In this document: one piece after another, positions 1 to 8,414 of the stretch
How positions within the stretch are numbered: position 1 is the stretch's first letter
Layout: each line of letters begins with the position of its first letter
Assembly: GCA_009840355.1 (NCBI GenBank)
Contig: VXNZ01000026.1
Location: 36,921 to 100,920, forward strand
DNA: 64,000 nt
Direction of reading: 5' to 3'
Source: Chloroflexota bacterium
GTDB lineage: Bacteria; Chloroflexota; Dehalococcoidia; Lucifugimonadales; JADFKI01
Made by a program: the position numbers and the translations under genes
Notes under the pieces: model-generated
Told to the model about the DNA's origin: nothing
The model's database searches: none
What the model saw: the letters and a program-made list of their open reading frames with translations, nothing else

Positions 1-110
1 ACTCCCCTCGGCGGGGGTGGTCCACCTTCTTTTACAACCCCTCCGCCCCCCGCCCCGCCGGCGGGGCGCTGTGGTCCCCCCCGCGCCCCCCCCCCGGTGC
101 TAGGCAGATG
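1..110. other. Low-complexity GC-rich segment with palindromes
   Basis: Runs of C and G dominate. A perfect 16-bp palindrome lies at 52-67 (GCCCCGCC followed by its complement), and a smaller inverted repeat GGTGG/CCACC sits at 16-26. No coding frame is convincing. It could be a repeat edge, a strong hairpin or a poorly resolved assembly end; the sequence alone cannot separate these. Confidence 0.5.
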
Positions 111-260
111 CCGATACCGTGTCTGACCATAGTTGCCCCCTCCTCTTCTACTGCGACTTGTAACCGATGCGGGCAAGCGTAGGCGAGGTTTAATGTTTTG
201 CATATCCGACAAACGAACCATTCATGTACTATTTTTAGGCGGGCAACGTACTATGCCTAG

Positions 261-301
261 ATAGTCCGAATGCACTATGTGGCATAGTCCATTCGGACTA
301 T
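261..301. repeat. Near-perfect 41-nt hairpin
   Basis: Arms ATAGTCCGAATG (261-272) and CATTCGGACTAT (290-301) are perfect complements. Inside them ACTATG (274-279) and CATAGT (283-288) pair around a TGG loop, so one stem of 12 + 6 bp is broken only by a C/C mismatch. No T-tract follows on either strand, so a simple intrinsic terminator is unlikely. An operator or a structured RNA is possible. The rest of 302-683 shows nothing I can support as a gene. Confidence 0.6.
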
Positions 302-683
302 TGGGAGGGCTGGTCTGACGGTGGGTTTGGAAGTCCCTTATCAGCTCCTCCTAGCCTTCGCCGCAAAGTGATGGTCATGTTGTTGTTGTGGTGGCGAGGC
401 AGAGAATGCCGTAGAACCCCCAAAGGTGTCGAGAAGGACTCAGATTTGAGCCCTGCGCGGCTTTACCAGCGCTTTCCGGAGGGCGAATGACTCTTGCTAG
501 GTTGGCGGCAGCTGATACCCAGGTGTTGGTATGCGGGAGGTGAGAGCAGAGGGCGATGTAGGAGATGACATAGAGATGACGGGCAGTTGCGAGAACGCGA
601 ATTCTGAGGCCGGTTGACAAACTCAGTGCCGACCGGACATGGTGGGTCCTTCTATTCGCGTATCTTGTTGCGGTGCGATACAC

Positions 684-1337
684 CTACGGGCGGAACAGCG
701 CCACCTGCCCGCGCCGGCGCACTCCCAATTTTTGCAAGATATGGCTCACATGGTTGCGCGCCGTATTCTCGGTGATAAGTAGCCGACTCGCGATTTCCTT
801 GTTTGTACACCCTTCCACAATCAGGGCAAACACTTCATTCTCCCGTTCAGACAATAACTCGGATACTCCATCAGGCTGTTCATCTTGTCCAGAGGCATCC
901 TGGTCATTAACCATGTCTTTCAGTCTATCAAGCACCCTCTGCGTCACTGCGGGGTGGAGAAGCGATTCTCCTTTTGCAACTATCCGCACCGCCAGAAGAA
1001 GTGCACGGACATCGGTATTCTTCAGTAGGTAGCCTGACGCTCCTGCCACAATCGACGCCACAATAGTGTCCTCGTCGATCTGAGAAGTCAGAATGACCAC
1101 CTTTACCTCGGGAAGACGGTTGCGAATGTGGCGGCAGGCGTGGATGCCGTCCATTCCGACCATTCGTATGCCCATCATGACGACATCCAGGTGAAGCCTT
1201 TCCACATTCTCCAGTGCTGACTCGGCGTTGCTGTACTCACCGATAACTGCTATGTCTTTTTCAGATTCTGCGACAGCCCTCAGCCCGATTCTCACCAGTT
1301 CGTGGTCGTCAACTACCAAAAGTCTGATACACTTCAA
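684..1337 (-). CDS. NarL/FixJ-type response regulator with altered receiver
   Basis: The receiver domain covers about residues 1-120 and a LuxR-type helix-turn-helix the last 60 (from LSERENEVF through NTARNHVSHILQKLGV). I chose the TTG at 1337 because it follows AAGGGAG at a usable distance and gives 217 aa, the family length; the longer frame only adds non-conserved residues. Acidic pair D10-D11, T84 and K106 are present, but the phosphoacceptor position reads Gly (G56 in MMGIRM), and the usual following Pro is Val. The protein therefore probably binds DNA but may not be switched by phosphorylation. No histidine kinase lies nearby, so it looks like an orphan regulator. Confidence 0.85.
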   Translation of the reverse strand: MKCIRLLVVDDHELVRIGLRAVAESEKDIAVIGEYSNAESALENVERLHLDVVMMGIRMVGMDGIHACRHIRNRLPEVKVVILTSQIDEDTIVASIVAGASGYLLKNTDVRALLLAVRIVAKGESLLHPAVTQRVLDRLKDMVNDQDASGQDEQPDGVSELLSERENEVFALIVEGCTNKEIASRLLITENTARNHVSHILQKLGVRRRGQVALFRP

Positions 1338-1555
1338 TACCCACTTGCTCCCTTCACCGGAAGTTAAAAGCCCACGATTATACACCACCACTCGTATTAG
1401 AGAAATATGAAATGTTTCTTCTGTGCATATGTAAAGCGAACTTGGTATAACAAGCACAAGAGGTATTGTGCAATATATTGAGGCAGAATTACCGTCGTGT
1501 CTCTCTTGCGTAACGATCGACTAGACTCAACACTAACAGCAACGGGTAGGTTCTT

Positions 1556-4500
1556 GTGAATCATATTGACTCTCGCATTGTTACTGTGCCTATTGGCGAA
1601 AGCAGCCTTGCCGCACTGGACGAAGGCGTGGCGCGCGCGAAGGGCGACGCTCCGTTTGGGCGGGTCGTTGTCATCACAGACCATGTGGATGTCGGCAGCG
1701 CCGTTCGTCATCACTTAGGGACGTCGAACCTGCTCAATGTTTCCGTCCAGACCGGACGAATGTTTGCATCTGAACTCGCTGCGCCTATGTTCCGGAACAA
1801 GTTCAAGCAGGACGGCAGGAAGTATCGCCCGCTCTCTCCCCTGCGAGAACACCTAGCAGTTCGACAGGTGTCGGAAGAAGTGATGGAGCAGCACGACTTC
1901 CGTCTGTCCGGTCACAGCCGGATGATAAGGTCGCTCGCGGATGCCTTCCGTCGGATGCAAGAGCGTCCGCAAGACGATGGGGAGCCGGATGCCGGCCAGG
2001 ATATGACGCGGACCGGCGAAGGGCTATTGAAGAAATTCTTGGGACTAGTGCACGATTGGGATTGCTACACGCCGGCGGAACTGCCCCATATGGCTGCCGA
2101 AGCCCTTGAACGGCACTTGCCGCCGGAAAGTACGGTTCCGCATGTCATTTACTACTTGCCTAGGCGACTGTCTGAGGGCGACCTGCGACTGGTGCAGGCT
2201 TTGAGCGAGCGGGACAGGTGCGAATTAATCCTAGGCGTCAACGGCGACGAACAGGCAGACCAGCCGGTTCAAGAGCTTCTCGCCCGTTTGAATGAACCTA
2301 TCAATGGCGATGCCACTATCGAAGGCGATACTGCCCACGCTAATCCCCTTCAGCGGATTGCCGATGACGGCTGCATGTCCATAATCGCCGTGCCCGATCC
2401 GGCGGAGGAGGTTCGCATGGTAATCAGAGCCATTTCCGTCGAAAAAGCGCCATTTCACCGTACTGCCATAATATATCGGCAGGATAACCCGTATGCGACT
2501 CTACTGCGGCAAGAACTGGATGCGGCAGAAATACCATATTCGGGCACAGAACGCCGCAGTCTGGCGAGCACTCCATCAGGGCTGTTGCTGCTGGGCATCA
2601 TCGATCTCGCGTTAGGCGTAATCCACGAGGGCGCTATCGACCGCGAACGACTCATCGAGCTGATGACTTCGACGCCGATGAAATATCCGTCGAATAACGG
2701 AAACTATAAACGACCGTTCCATCCAGTGCCCGCATCGCAGTGGGCAGCGCTGGCTCGCGAAGCCCGTGCGGATGGCGGGCGGAAGCAATGGCACCGCCGC
2801 TTTCAGGCTTACCTAGATAATGAGAAGAGTCTTGCGATGGAGGCTGAGAGTAGGCGTCCTCGTCTGGAAAGAATGGAAAGGGAGATTTCCGAACTTCTTC
2901 GCTTCTTAGACGAGCTTGATGGTGCGCTTGAAGCGCTTGCAGGCGAATCTTGGCAGACTACGGTGAAGGGACTGCGGCGCTTGCTAGACCATTACCGTAT
3001 GGACACGGATGCTGAGTCTCAGGATGACCGACGGCGAATCGAAGAATTACTGGATAGCATGCAGTCGCTGGATGAGTTGGGGTATGAATTGAACCCACAA
3101 CTGCTGCGGGAAGTGCTTCACAACGGCCTTCAGAGTCCGGTATCGAACCGTGGCAGACCAGTGGGCGCGGGCGTGTACCTAGGTCCTCCGGCAGGCGTGG
3201 TTGGCACCGACTACGACACGGTGTATGTGCTTGGCATGGTGGAGAGGCAATTCCCGCCGCGTCCGGGAACGAACCCCTGGGTCGGCGGTAACCTGTCTGC
3301 GACCCAGCATGAGATGGCGCTGGAACGGTACGACTTCCTGGGTGGGATAGCCTCCGCGCAGAAGGCGGTTCTGTCATGGCCCGCCGCGACTGCGGAGCGC
3401 ACATCGGCATATCCTTCACGCTGGCTTATCGAAGCCGCGAATCTGCTTCATGCCGGCGCCGAAAGCGATGAACGGATTACCTATGAGAATCTCACCGAGA
3501 ACTCAGCCAACAAGCGATGGCTCACGGTCATTCCTTCACGAGAAGCAGGGCTGCGCGAACTCCCTGCATCTAAACCTAAAATGGAACCTGCCGACCGAGC
3601 CGACTACAACCTAATGCATCTGGTAACGCTCGCTGACACGGATGACGCGGACTTGAAGGCGCAGCAACTGGAGTCGCATCCTGCCATGGCGAAGGATACC
3701 CGCATGCGCCATGCGCTCAAGGCGCGAGCGGCTCGCTTCGGCGACAAACTGACCGAGTGGGACGGGCGAGTCGGGGCAGATAGCAGCCGCATCGCGGGTA
3801 TTGGCAGCACAGAATATCCGCTCTCGCCAAGTGCGCTCGAAGATTGGGCAACCTGTCCCTATAGGTTCTTCCTTGGACGGATACTACGGTTATCGTCGCC
3901 GAGGGACACGGAAGATGGGGAAATATCCAATCTTGATAGGGGCGGTCTAGTGCATAGAGTCCTAGAGCGATTCGTCAATGAGCGCGGCAGCACAGAAGAG
4001 AAACTCTTGGAATTGGCGCATGAGGAATTCGATTCGGCGGAGGAACGCGGGATAACCGGGCATCACCTGCTCTGGGAAATCGAAAAGCGGCGTATCCTTG
4101 ATGCGCTGAAGGCATTCTACGGGAAAGATGTTCAATGGCTTGGTGGCGCGACAACCGAATCCGCTGCCGAGCTTAACTTTGGAAGCGAATCCGATATCGG
4201 AAATGTGGTTGTCTCGGTCGAAGGTCTTGGCGATGTCAGTTTCAGGGGCAAGATAGACCGCGTGGATGTCTTGGACGGCGAGGTGAGGGTGCGCGACTTC
4301 AAGACCGGCAAGCCGGATTCATATCGGGGCAGGAATCCGAAAAGGACTGTCGCCAATGGATGCGCTATGCAGCTGCCCGTCTATCTTGAGGCGGCGCGTT
4401 CGATGCATCCTGACAAGCCGATAGCAGCGTCATACTGTTTCCCGCTGGCTGACAAGAACACCCATGACGTCGCGCCCTACACCGAGCAAAATAAGGAAGA

Positions 4501-4741
4501 ATTTCTGAACACCCTTGCCTTAATCGTCGGGGCGGCGCGCGACGGAATCTTCCCCGCTACGCCTGAGCAGGCAAGCGGCGAATGGGGCGGCAATTGCGGA
4601 TACTGCGACTTCAAGAGCCTGTGTCCTGCCCGTAAGCGCTTGTTCTGGGAGCGCAAGGGTGGGAACGACGCCGCCTTGCAGCCGATTGAAAGGCTGCAAA
4701 ATCCCGAAGCAGTAGTCGAACCGGAAGAGGAAAATGCCTGA
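1556..4741 (+). CDS. addB: AddB-like helicase/nuclease subunit (PD-(D/E)XK, Fe-S)
   Basis: This 1061-aa protein is probably the B subunit of an AddAB-type double-strand-break resection enzyme. The C-terminal part has the nuclease core (GKIDRVDV, then D914 and K916 in RDFKTGK). Four cysteines C767, C1014, C1017 and C1023 follow the AddB iron-sulfur spacing (C, long gap, CxxCx5C). The N-terminal part is a diverged helicase-like region without a Walker A motif, so any motor function would rest on the partner. It starts with GTG after GGGTAGG. It overlaps the downstream addA-like gene by 8 bp, which implies translational coupling. Family assignment rests on the Fe-S nuclease signature and on the neighbour. 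Confidence 0.85.
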   Translation: MNHIDSRIVTVPIGESSLAALDEGVARAKGDAPFGRVVVITDHVDVGSAVRHHLGTSNLLNVSVQTGRMFASELAAPMFRNKFKQDGRKYRPLSPLREHLAVRQVSEEVMEQHDFRLSGHSRMIRSLADAFRRMQERPQDDGEPDAGQDMTRTGEGLLKKFLGLVHDWDCYTPAELPHMAAEALERHLPPESTVPHVIYYLPRRLSEGDLRLVQALSERDRCELILGVNGDEQADQPVQELLARLNEPINGDATIEGDTAHANPLQRIADDGCMSIIAVPDPAEEVRMVIRAISVEKAPFHRTAIIYRQDNPYATLLRQELDAAEIPYSGTERRSLASTPSGLLLLGIIDLALGVIHEGAIDRERLIELMTSTPMKYPSNNGNYKRPFHPVPASQWAALAREARADGGRKQWHRRFQAYLDNEKSLAMEAESRRPRLERMEREISELLRFLDELDGALEALAGESWQTTVKGLRRLLDHYRMDTDAESQDDRRRIEELLDSMQSLDELGYELNPQLLREVLHNGLQSPVSNRGRPVGAGVYLGPPAGVVGTDYDTVYVLGMVERQFPPRPGTNPWVGGNLSATQHEMALERYDFLGGIASAQKAVLSWPAATAERTSAYPSRWLIEAANLLHAGAESDERITYENLTENSANKRWLTVIPSREAGLRELPASKPKMEPADRADYNLMHLVTLADTDDADLKAQQLESHPAMAKDTRMRHALKARAARFGDKLTEWDGRVGADSSRIAGIGSTEYPLSPSALEDWATCPYRFFLGRILRLSSPRDTEDGEISNLDRGGLVHRVLERFVNERGSTEEKLLELAHEEFDSAEERGITGHHLLWEIEKRRILDALKAFYGKDVQWLGGATTESAAELNFGSESDIGNVVVSVEGLGDVSFRGKIDRVDVLDGEVRVRDFKTGKPDSYRGRNPKRTVANGCAMQLPVYLEAARSMHPDKPIAASYCFPLADKNTHDVAPYTEQNKEEFLNTLALIVGAARDGIFPATPEQASGEWGGNCGYCDFKSLCPARKRLFWERKGGNDAALQPIERLQNPEAVVEPEEENA

Positions 4742-7700
4742 TAACGACACGAACACGCTCAATCGCATTGTGAACGACCTCGACGCCAATCTGATGATAG
4801 AGGCAGGGGCTGGAACGGGGAAGACATACGCCCTCGTGAGTCGCGTGGTTGCGTTGGTCAAATCCGGTGTGCGGATGCAGGAAATCGTGGCAATCACTTT
4901 CACGGTTGCAGCGGCAGCCGAACTGTCCGAACGCATACGCTCAAGGCTGGAGCAGCTGGCGGACAAGGACCATCCTGACAACACCAGCGACATCCTTGCA
5001 GAAGACCTGGACGAAGACTCGCGCGAACGCATTAAGCTGGCAATCGAGGAACTTGACCAAGCCACTATTCAGACAATCCACGGCTTTGCATCGCAGCTGC
5101 TCAGGGAACATCCTCTGGACGCAGGGCTGCCGCCGGGATGGATAGCGCTAGATGAAGTAGAAGCTTCGCGCCTGTTCGCAGAGCACTGGGACAAGTGGCT
5201 GGACGACACGCTGGCAGAGAATACATCGGTCGAACCGGAAGTTATCTGCGCGCTACGCTACCTGCTGAATAGCGAGGTAGGCGCTGCCAAATGGCGGGCT
5301 GTCGCGGATGCACTCAAGGACAACTGCGCGCGCCTAGCCGATAAGTCCGTCTTCGAGAAATTAGACCTGCCCGAGCTTGCACACGACACGCTGCGGAAAC
5401 TCAAAGAACTGGCGGCAGAGTGCAAAAATCCTTCTGACAAACTTTACGGGCAGCTGCAAGGCGCTATCGCCACCGTTGAATCAGTCCTTGCAGTGGCTGA
5501 TGATGTCCCGGCTGCGGCGGAAGTTCTGCGGAACGGCGAGCGAGTTGACTATTACAGAAATGTTGGAAGCGGAGCCAATTGGCAAATATCAACCGCAGAG
5601 GTGCGTGCCGAGTTCCGCGCGATTGGGCAGAAATTCACGGCGACAGTCTATGCTGCGCTTCTACTGCCGTTTCTGCACAATTTGCGGCAATTTGCCTTGG
5701 ACTACGAGCAAGAGCGTAAATCCGGAGGCGTGGCGACATTTGAAGACTTGCTCGCATGGTCGCGCGACCTACTGCGCGGGGATAAATCCGTGCGGGAGCA
5801 TCTTCAGAGTCGCTATACGCGGATATTGATAGACGAATTTCAGGACACTGACCCGCTGCAGGTGGAGATCGCATACTATCTAGCCGCCGACCCGAACGCG
5901 GAATTGGACAGGCATGCTTGGTACGAACTCCCGCTGTCTCCCGGAAGGCTGTTCGTCGTGGGAGACCCCAAGCAGTCCATCTACCGCTTTCGAGGCGCGG
6001 ACCTCGGCGTGGCGGAGTTGGTAGAGAGGGGTGGGCAGCTGCAAAAGCTCACGATTACAAAGAACCGCCGCTCTCAAAAAGCCATAATTGATTGGGTGAA
6101 CGCTGTGTTCGGCGCTAATAGCCTAATGACTGAAAATGCTGGCATACAGGCTGAATACATCGACCTAGAGCGTCACGACGATATTCAGCAGGAAGAAATC
6201 GGCGCTGCTGTGCGGCTGTTCGGCGAGCAAAAAGAGCTGAATGCCGATACTGTTCGACGGTTGCAGGCGCGCCATGTCGCCGGGCTGATAGTCAGATATG
6301 CCACCGGCGGGGAATCCGGTCTGGATGTGTACGACAAGAAGCTCAAGAGCGTTCGCAAGGCGAAGCTCGGCGACATCTGCATACTGGTACGGTCTCGAAC
6401 TGGTATCGAAATTCTGACGCAAACGCTGGAAGATTCGCGCATACCATACCGATTAGAGGGCGGTTCCTTACTCTTCGACACTCAGGAAGTACGCGATATG
6501 CTCAACTGCCTAAAAGCCATAGACGATCCGTACGATGAGGTGGCGGTTGTGGCAAGTCTTCGCTCGGCCGCCTTCGCCTGCTCCGATGTAGAACTGCTGG
6601 ATTGGCGAGAGTCCGGCTGCGGATGGAACTATACAAGGCAGATTCCCGACGATAAGCGTCTTGATTCGCCAGTCAGGAAGGCTTTCGATTGCTTGCGTAG
6701 TTACCATGAACGAAGGCTGACTGATGGCGTGTCCAAACTCATGGCGGACTTCGTTCGGGATAGGCGCTTGGACGAGCTAGACTTGGCGGAAAGGCGTCCT
6801 CGTGAGTCTTGGCGTCGGCGTCATTTCTTGTTGGAGCAGGCGCGGACTATGGAATACAGCCATGCCGTGAACCCGCATAGCCCGCCGCTGACGCTGAATA
6901 AGTTTTTGGATTGGGTGAAAATGCAGCAGAATGAGAACGCCAGAATTTCTGATTTGGTAGTCCCTGATCCTGACGACGACGCCGTGCGAATAATGACCAT
7001 GCATGCCTCCAAGGGATTGGAATTTCCCATCGTCATTCTGCTCGGGCTTAACCAAAGCTCTAACAGTGGTTCGTCTGCCGTTCTGTTTGACAATGAGAGT
7101 AGTGGGGCGGAGGTCAGGTTTCACAAAGAAATCGAGACCCCGGGCTATGCAGCTTTAAGCGATTCCGAAAAGGAACACGAGGACGCCGAAGCCGCGCGAC
7201 TAGCGTATGTCGCCGCTACTCGCGCACGAGATCATCTGCTGGTTAGCATGTATCACACCAATAGAGAAAGTAGCAGCGTCATTGGTAAGGTGGCAGAATT
7301 CAGTTCTGCCCTTCAAGGTCAAGGCCACTGCACTGAAGAACCTGAAGATCCCGTAGGCATTGCGATGCTGCCCACGCCTTCAACGGATGCCGTCGAACTT
7401 ACCGATTACGATGCTGAGCAGTGGGGAGCAGACCGCGAAAACGCTAATCGGCAGAGGATACAGCCCCGCGCGGTTACACCATCTTGGATAGCCCGAATTG
7501 CCGTAACCGACGATGCTACACTGCCCGTAGAGGTCGAAGACAAGGACCCTGAGCCTAGCAGCGAGCAGCCCAGCATAAGGGGGCGTGGTGGCACAGCATT
7601 CGGCAGTGCGCTGCACGCGGTGCTTCAGGAGATCGTCGATATAGTCTCGACTCGGACCCCACTGCCTGAAGGCGTGTCGATTGATAATCTGCTTGATGAA

Positions 7701-8180
7701 TTGGACGGCGAGATTATTCGATCGACTGAAGAACATGCCGAGTCGAACGGCGTAGCGCAAAGCATAGGCGAGATTGCACGGTTGGCTCGTATGGCGTTGC
7801 GCAACCCTGCATTGCAAGCCGCATTGGAATCGCCGCGAATGTGGGCGGAAGTCCCTGTCGCGGCGGAAATCGATTCTCTTGCCGGTCCAGTAGTGATAGA
7901 AGGTATCATCGACCTGCTTTATCAGAGCGCGGATGGCGAGTTCGTGATAGTGGACTACAAGTCGGACTACATCGCTGACGATGTCGCTTTGAAAGCCAAG
8001 ATGAAAAGCTATCGGTGGCAGGGAGCCGCATACGCAGCGGCAGTCCAAAAGGCAAGCGGGCAGAGCATTAAGGATGTCCAGCTTCTTTTCGTCAGAAGGG
8101 ACGAAGCTCAGTCCATCAAAGACCTAGACGGACTGATAGCACGGCTGCCAGAACTGTTAACCGTTCCAAAGAATGTGTGA
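4734..8180 (+). CDS. addA: AddA-like UvrD/RecB helicase-nuclease
   Basis: This 1148-aa superfamily 1A helicase is fused to a RecB-type nuclease. Visible motifs: Walker A GAGTGKT (residues 25-31), Walker B/motif II LIDEFQDTDP, motif III VVGDPKQSIYRFRGAD, motif V TMHASKGLEFP, and motif VI YVAATRARD. The nuclease core near the C-terminus has D1074 and K1076 in IVDYKSDY. With the AddB-like partner it should unwind and resect DNA ends to load RecA. Both subunits keep nuclease residues, as in AddAB rather than RecBCD. The following 8181-8414 interval shows no gene. Confidence 0.92.
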   Translation: MPDNDTNTLNRIVNDLDANLMIEAGAGTGKTYALVSRVVALVKSGVRMQEIVAITFTVAAAAELSERIRSRLEQLADKDHPDNTSDILAEDLDEDSRERIKLAIEELDQATIQTIHGFASQLLREHPLDAGLPPGWIALDEVEASRLFAEHWDKWLDDTLAENTSVEPEVICALRYLLNSEVGAAKWRAVADALKDNCARLADKSVFEKLDLPELAHDTLRKLKELAAECKNPSDKLYGQLQGAIATVESVLAVADDVPAAAEVLRNGERVDYYRNVGSGANWQISTAEVRAEFRAIGQKFTATVYAALLLPFLHNLRQFALDYEQERKSGGVATFEDLLAWSRDLLRGDKSVREHLQSRYTRILIDEFQDTDPLQVEIAYYLAADPNAELDRHAWYELPLSPGRLFVVGDPKQSIYRFRGADLGVAELVERGGQLQKLTITKNRRSQKAIIDWVNAVFGANSLMTENAGIQAEYIDLERHDDIQQEEIGAAVRLFGEQKELNADTVRRLQARHVAGLIVRYATGGESGLDVYDKKLKSVRKAKLGDICILVRSRTGIEILTQTLEDSRIPYRLEGGSLLFDTQEVRDMLNCLKAIDDPYDEVAVVASLRSAAFACSDVELLDWRESGCGWNYTRQIPDDKRLDSPVRKAFDCLRSYHERRLTDGVSKLMADFVRDRRLDELDLAERRPRESWRRRHFLLEQARTMEYSHAVNPHSPPLTLNKFLDWVKMQQNENARISDLVVPDPDDDAVRIMTMHASKGLEFPIVILLGLNQSSNSGSSAVLFDNESSGAEVRFHKEIETPGYAALSDSEKEHEDAEAARLAYVAATRARDHLLVSMYHTNRESSSVIGKVAEFSSALQGQGHCTEEPEDPVGIAMLPTPSTDAVELTDYDAEQWGADRENANRQRIQPRAVTPSWIARIAVTDDATLPVEVEDKDPEPSSEQPSIRGRGGTAFGSALHAVLQEIVDIVSTRTPLPEGVSIDNLLDELDGEIIRSTEEHAESNGVAQSIGEIARLARMALRNPALQAALESPRMWAEVPVAAEIDSLAGPVVIEGIIDLLYQSADGEFVIVDYKSDYIADDVALKAKMKSYRWQGAAYAAAVQKASGQSIKDVQLLFVRRDEAQSIKDLDGLIARLPELLTVPKNV

Positions 8181-8414
8181 TAGCGATATAGCGGGGACTC
8201 TGATGATAAAGTGTAAGCGAAGAATACACACCGTATCTAGGAATTCCCGCCGCTGCCAAGAGTACGTATAGCCTCCCTGAGGTCAGGAAATATCCCGACT
8301 CTCGTCCGTCAATCTGTCCCCATCGCGCCGGCCTGACAGCTTTGGCGTAAGGCGATAGGATTAGCCGTCTTGGCGCTAAACAACCGATACGATGACAGCG
8401 CCACCGCGCAATCG

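Noticed and set aside
375-683. 102-codon frame on the minus strand
   Set aside because: Odd composition, no family, poor start context and a run of Thr at its end from a simple repeat; looks like chance.
8181-8414. tRNA or small RNA after the addA-like gene
   Set aside because: No cloverleaf, no CCA end and no T-loop consensus was found.
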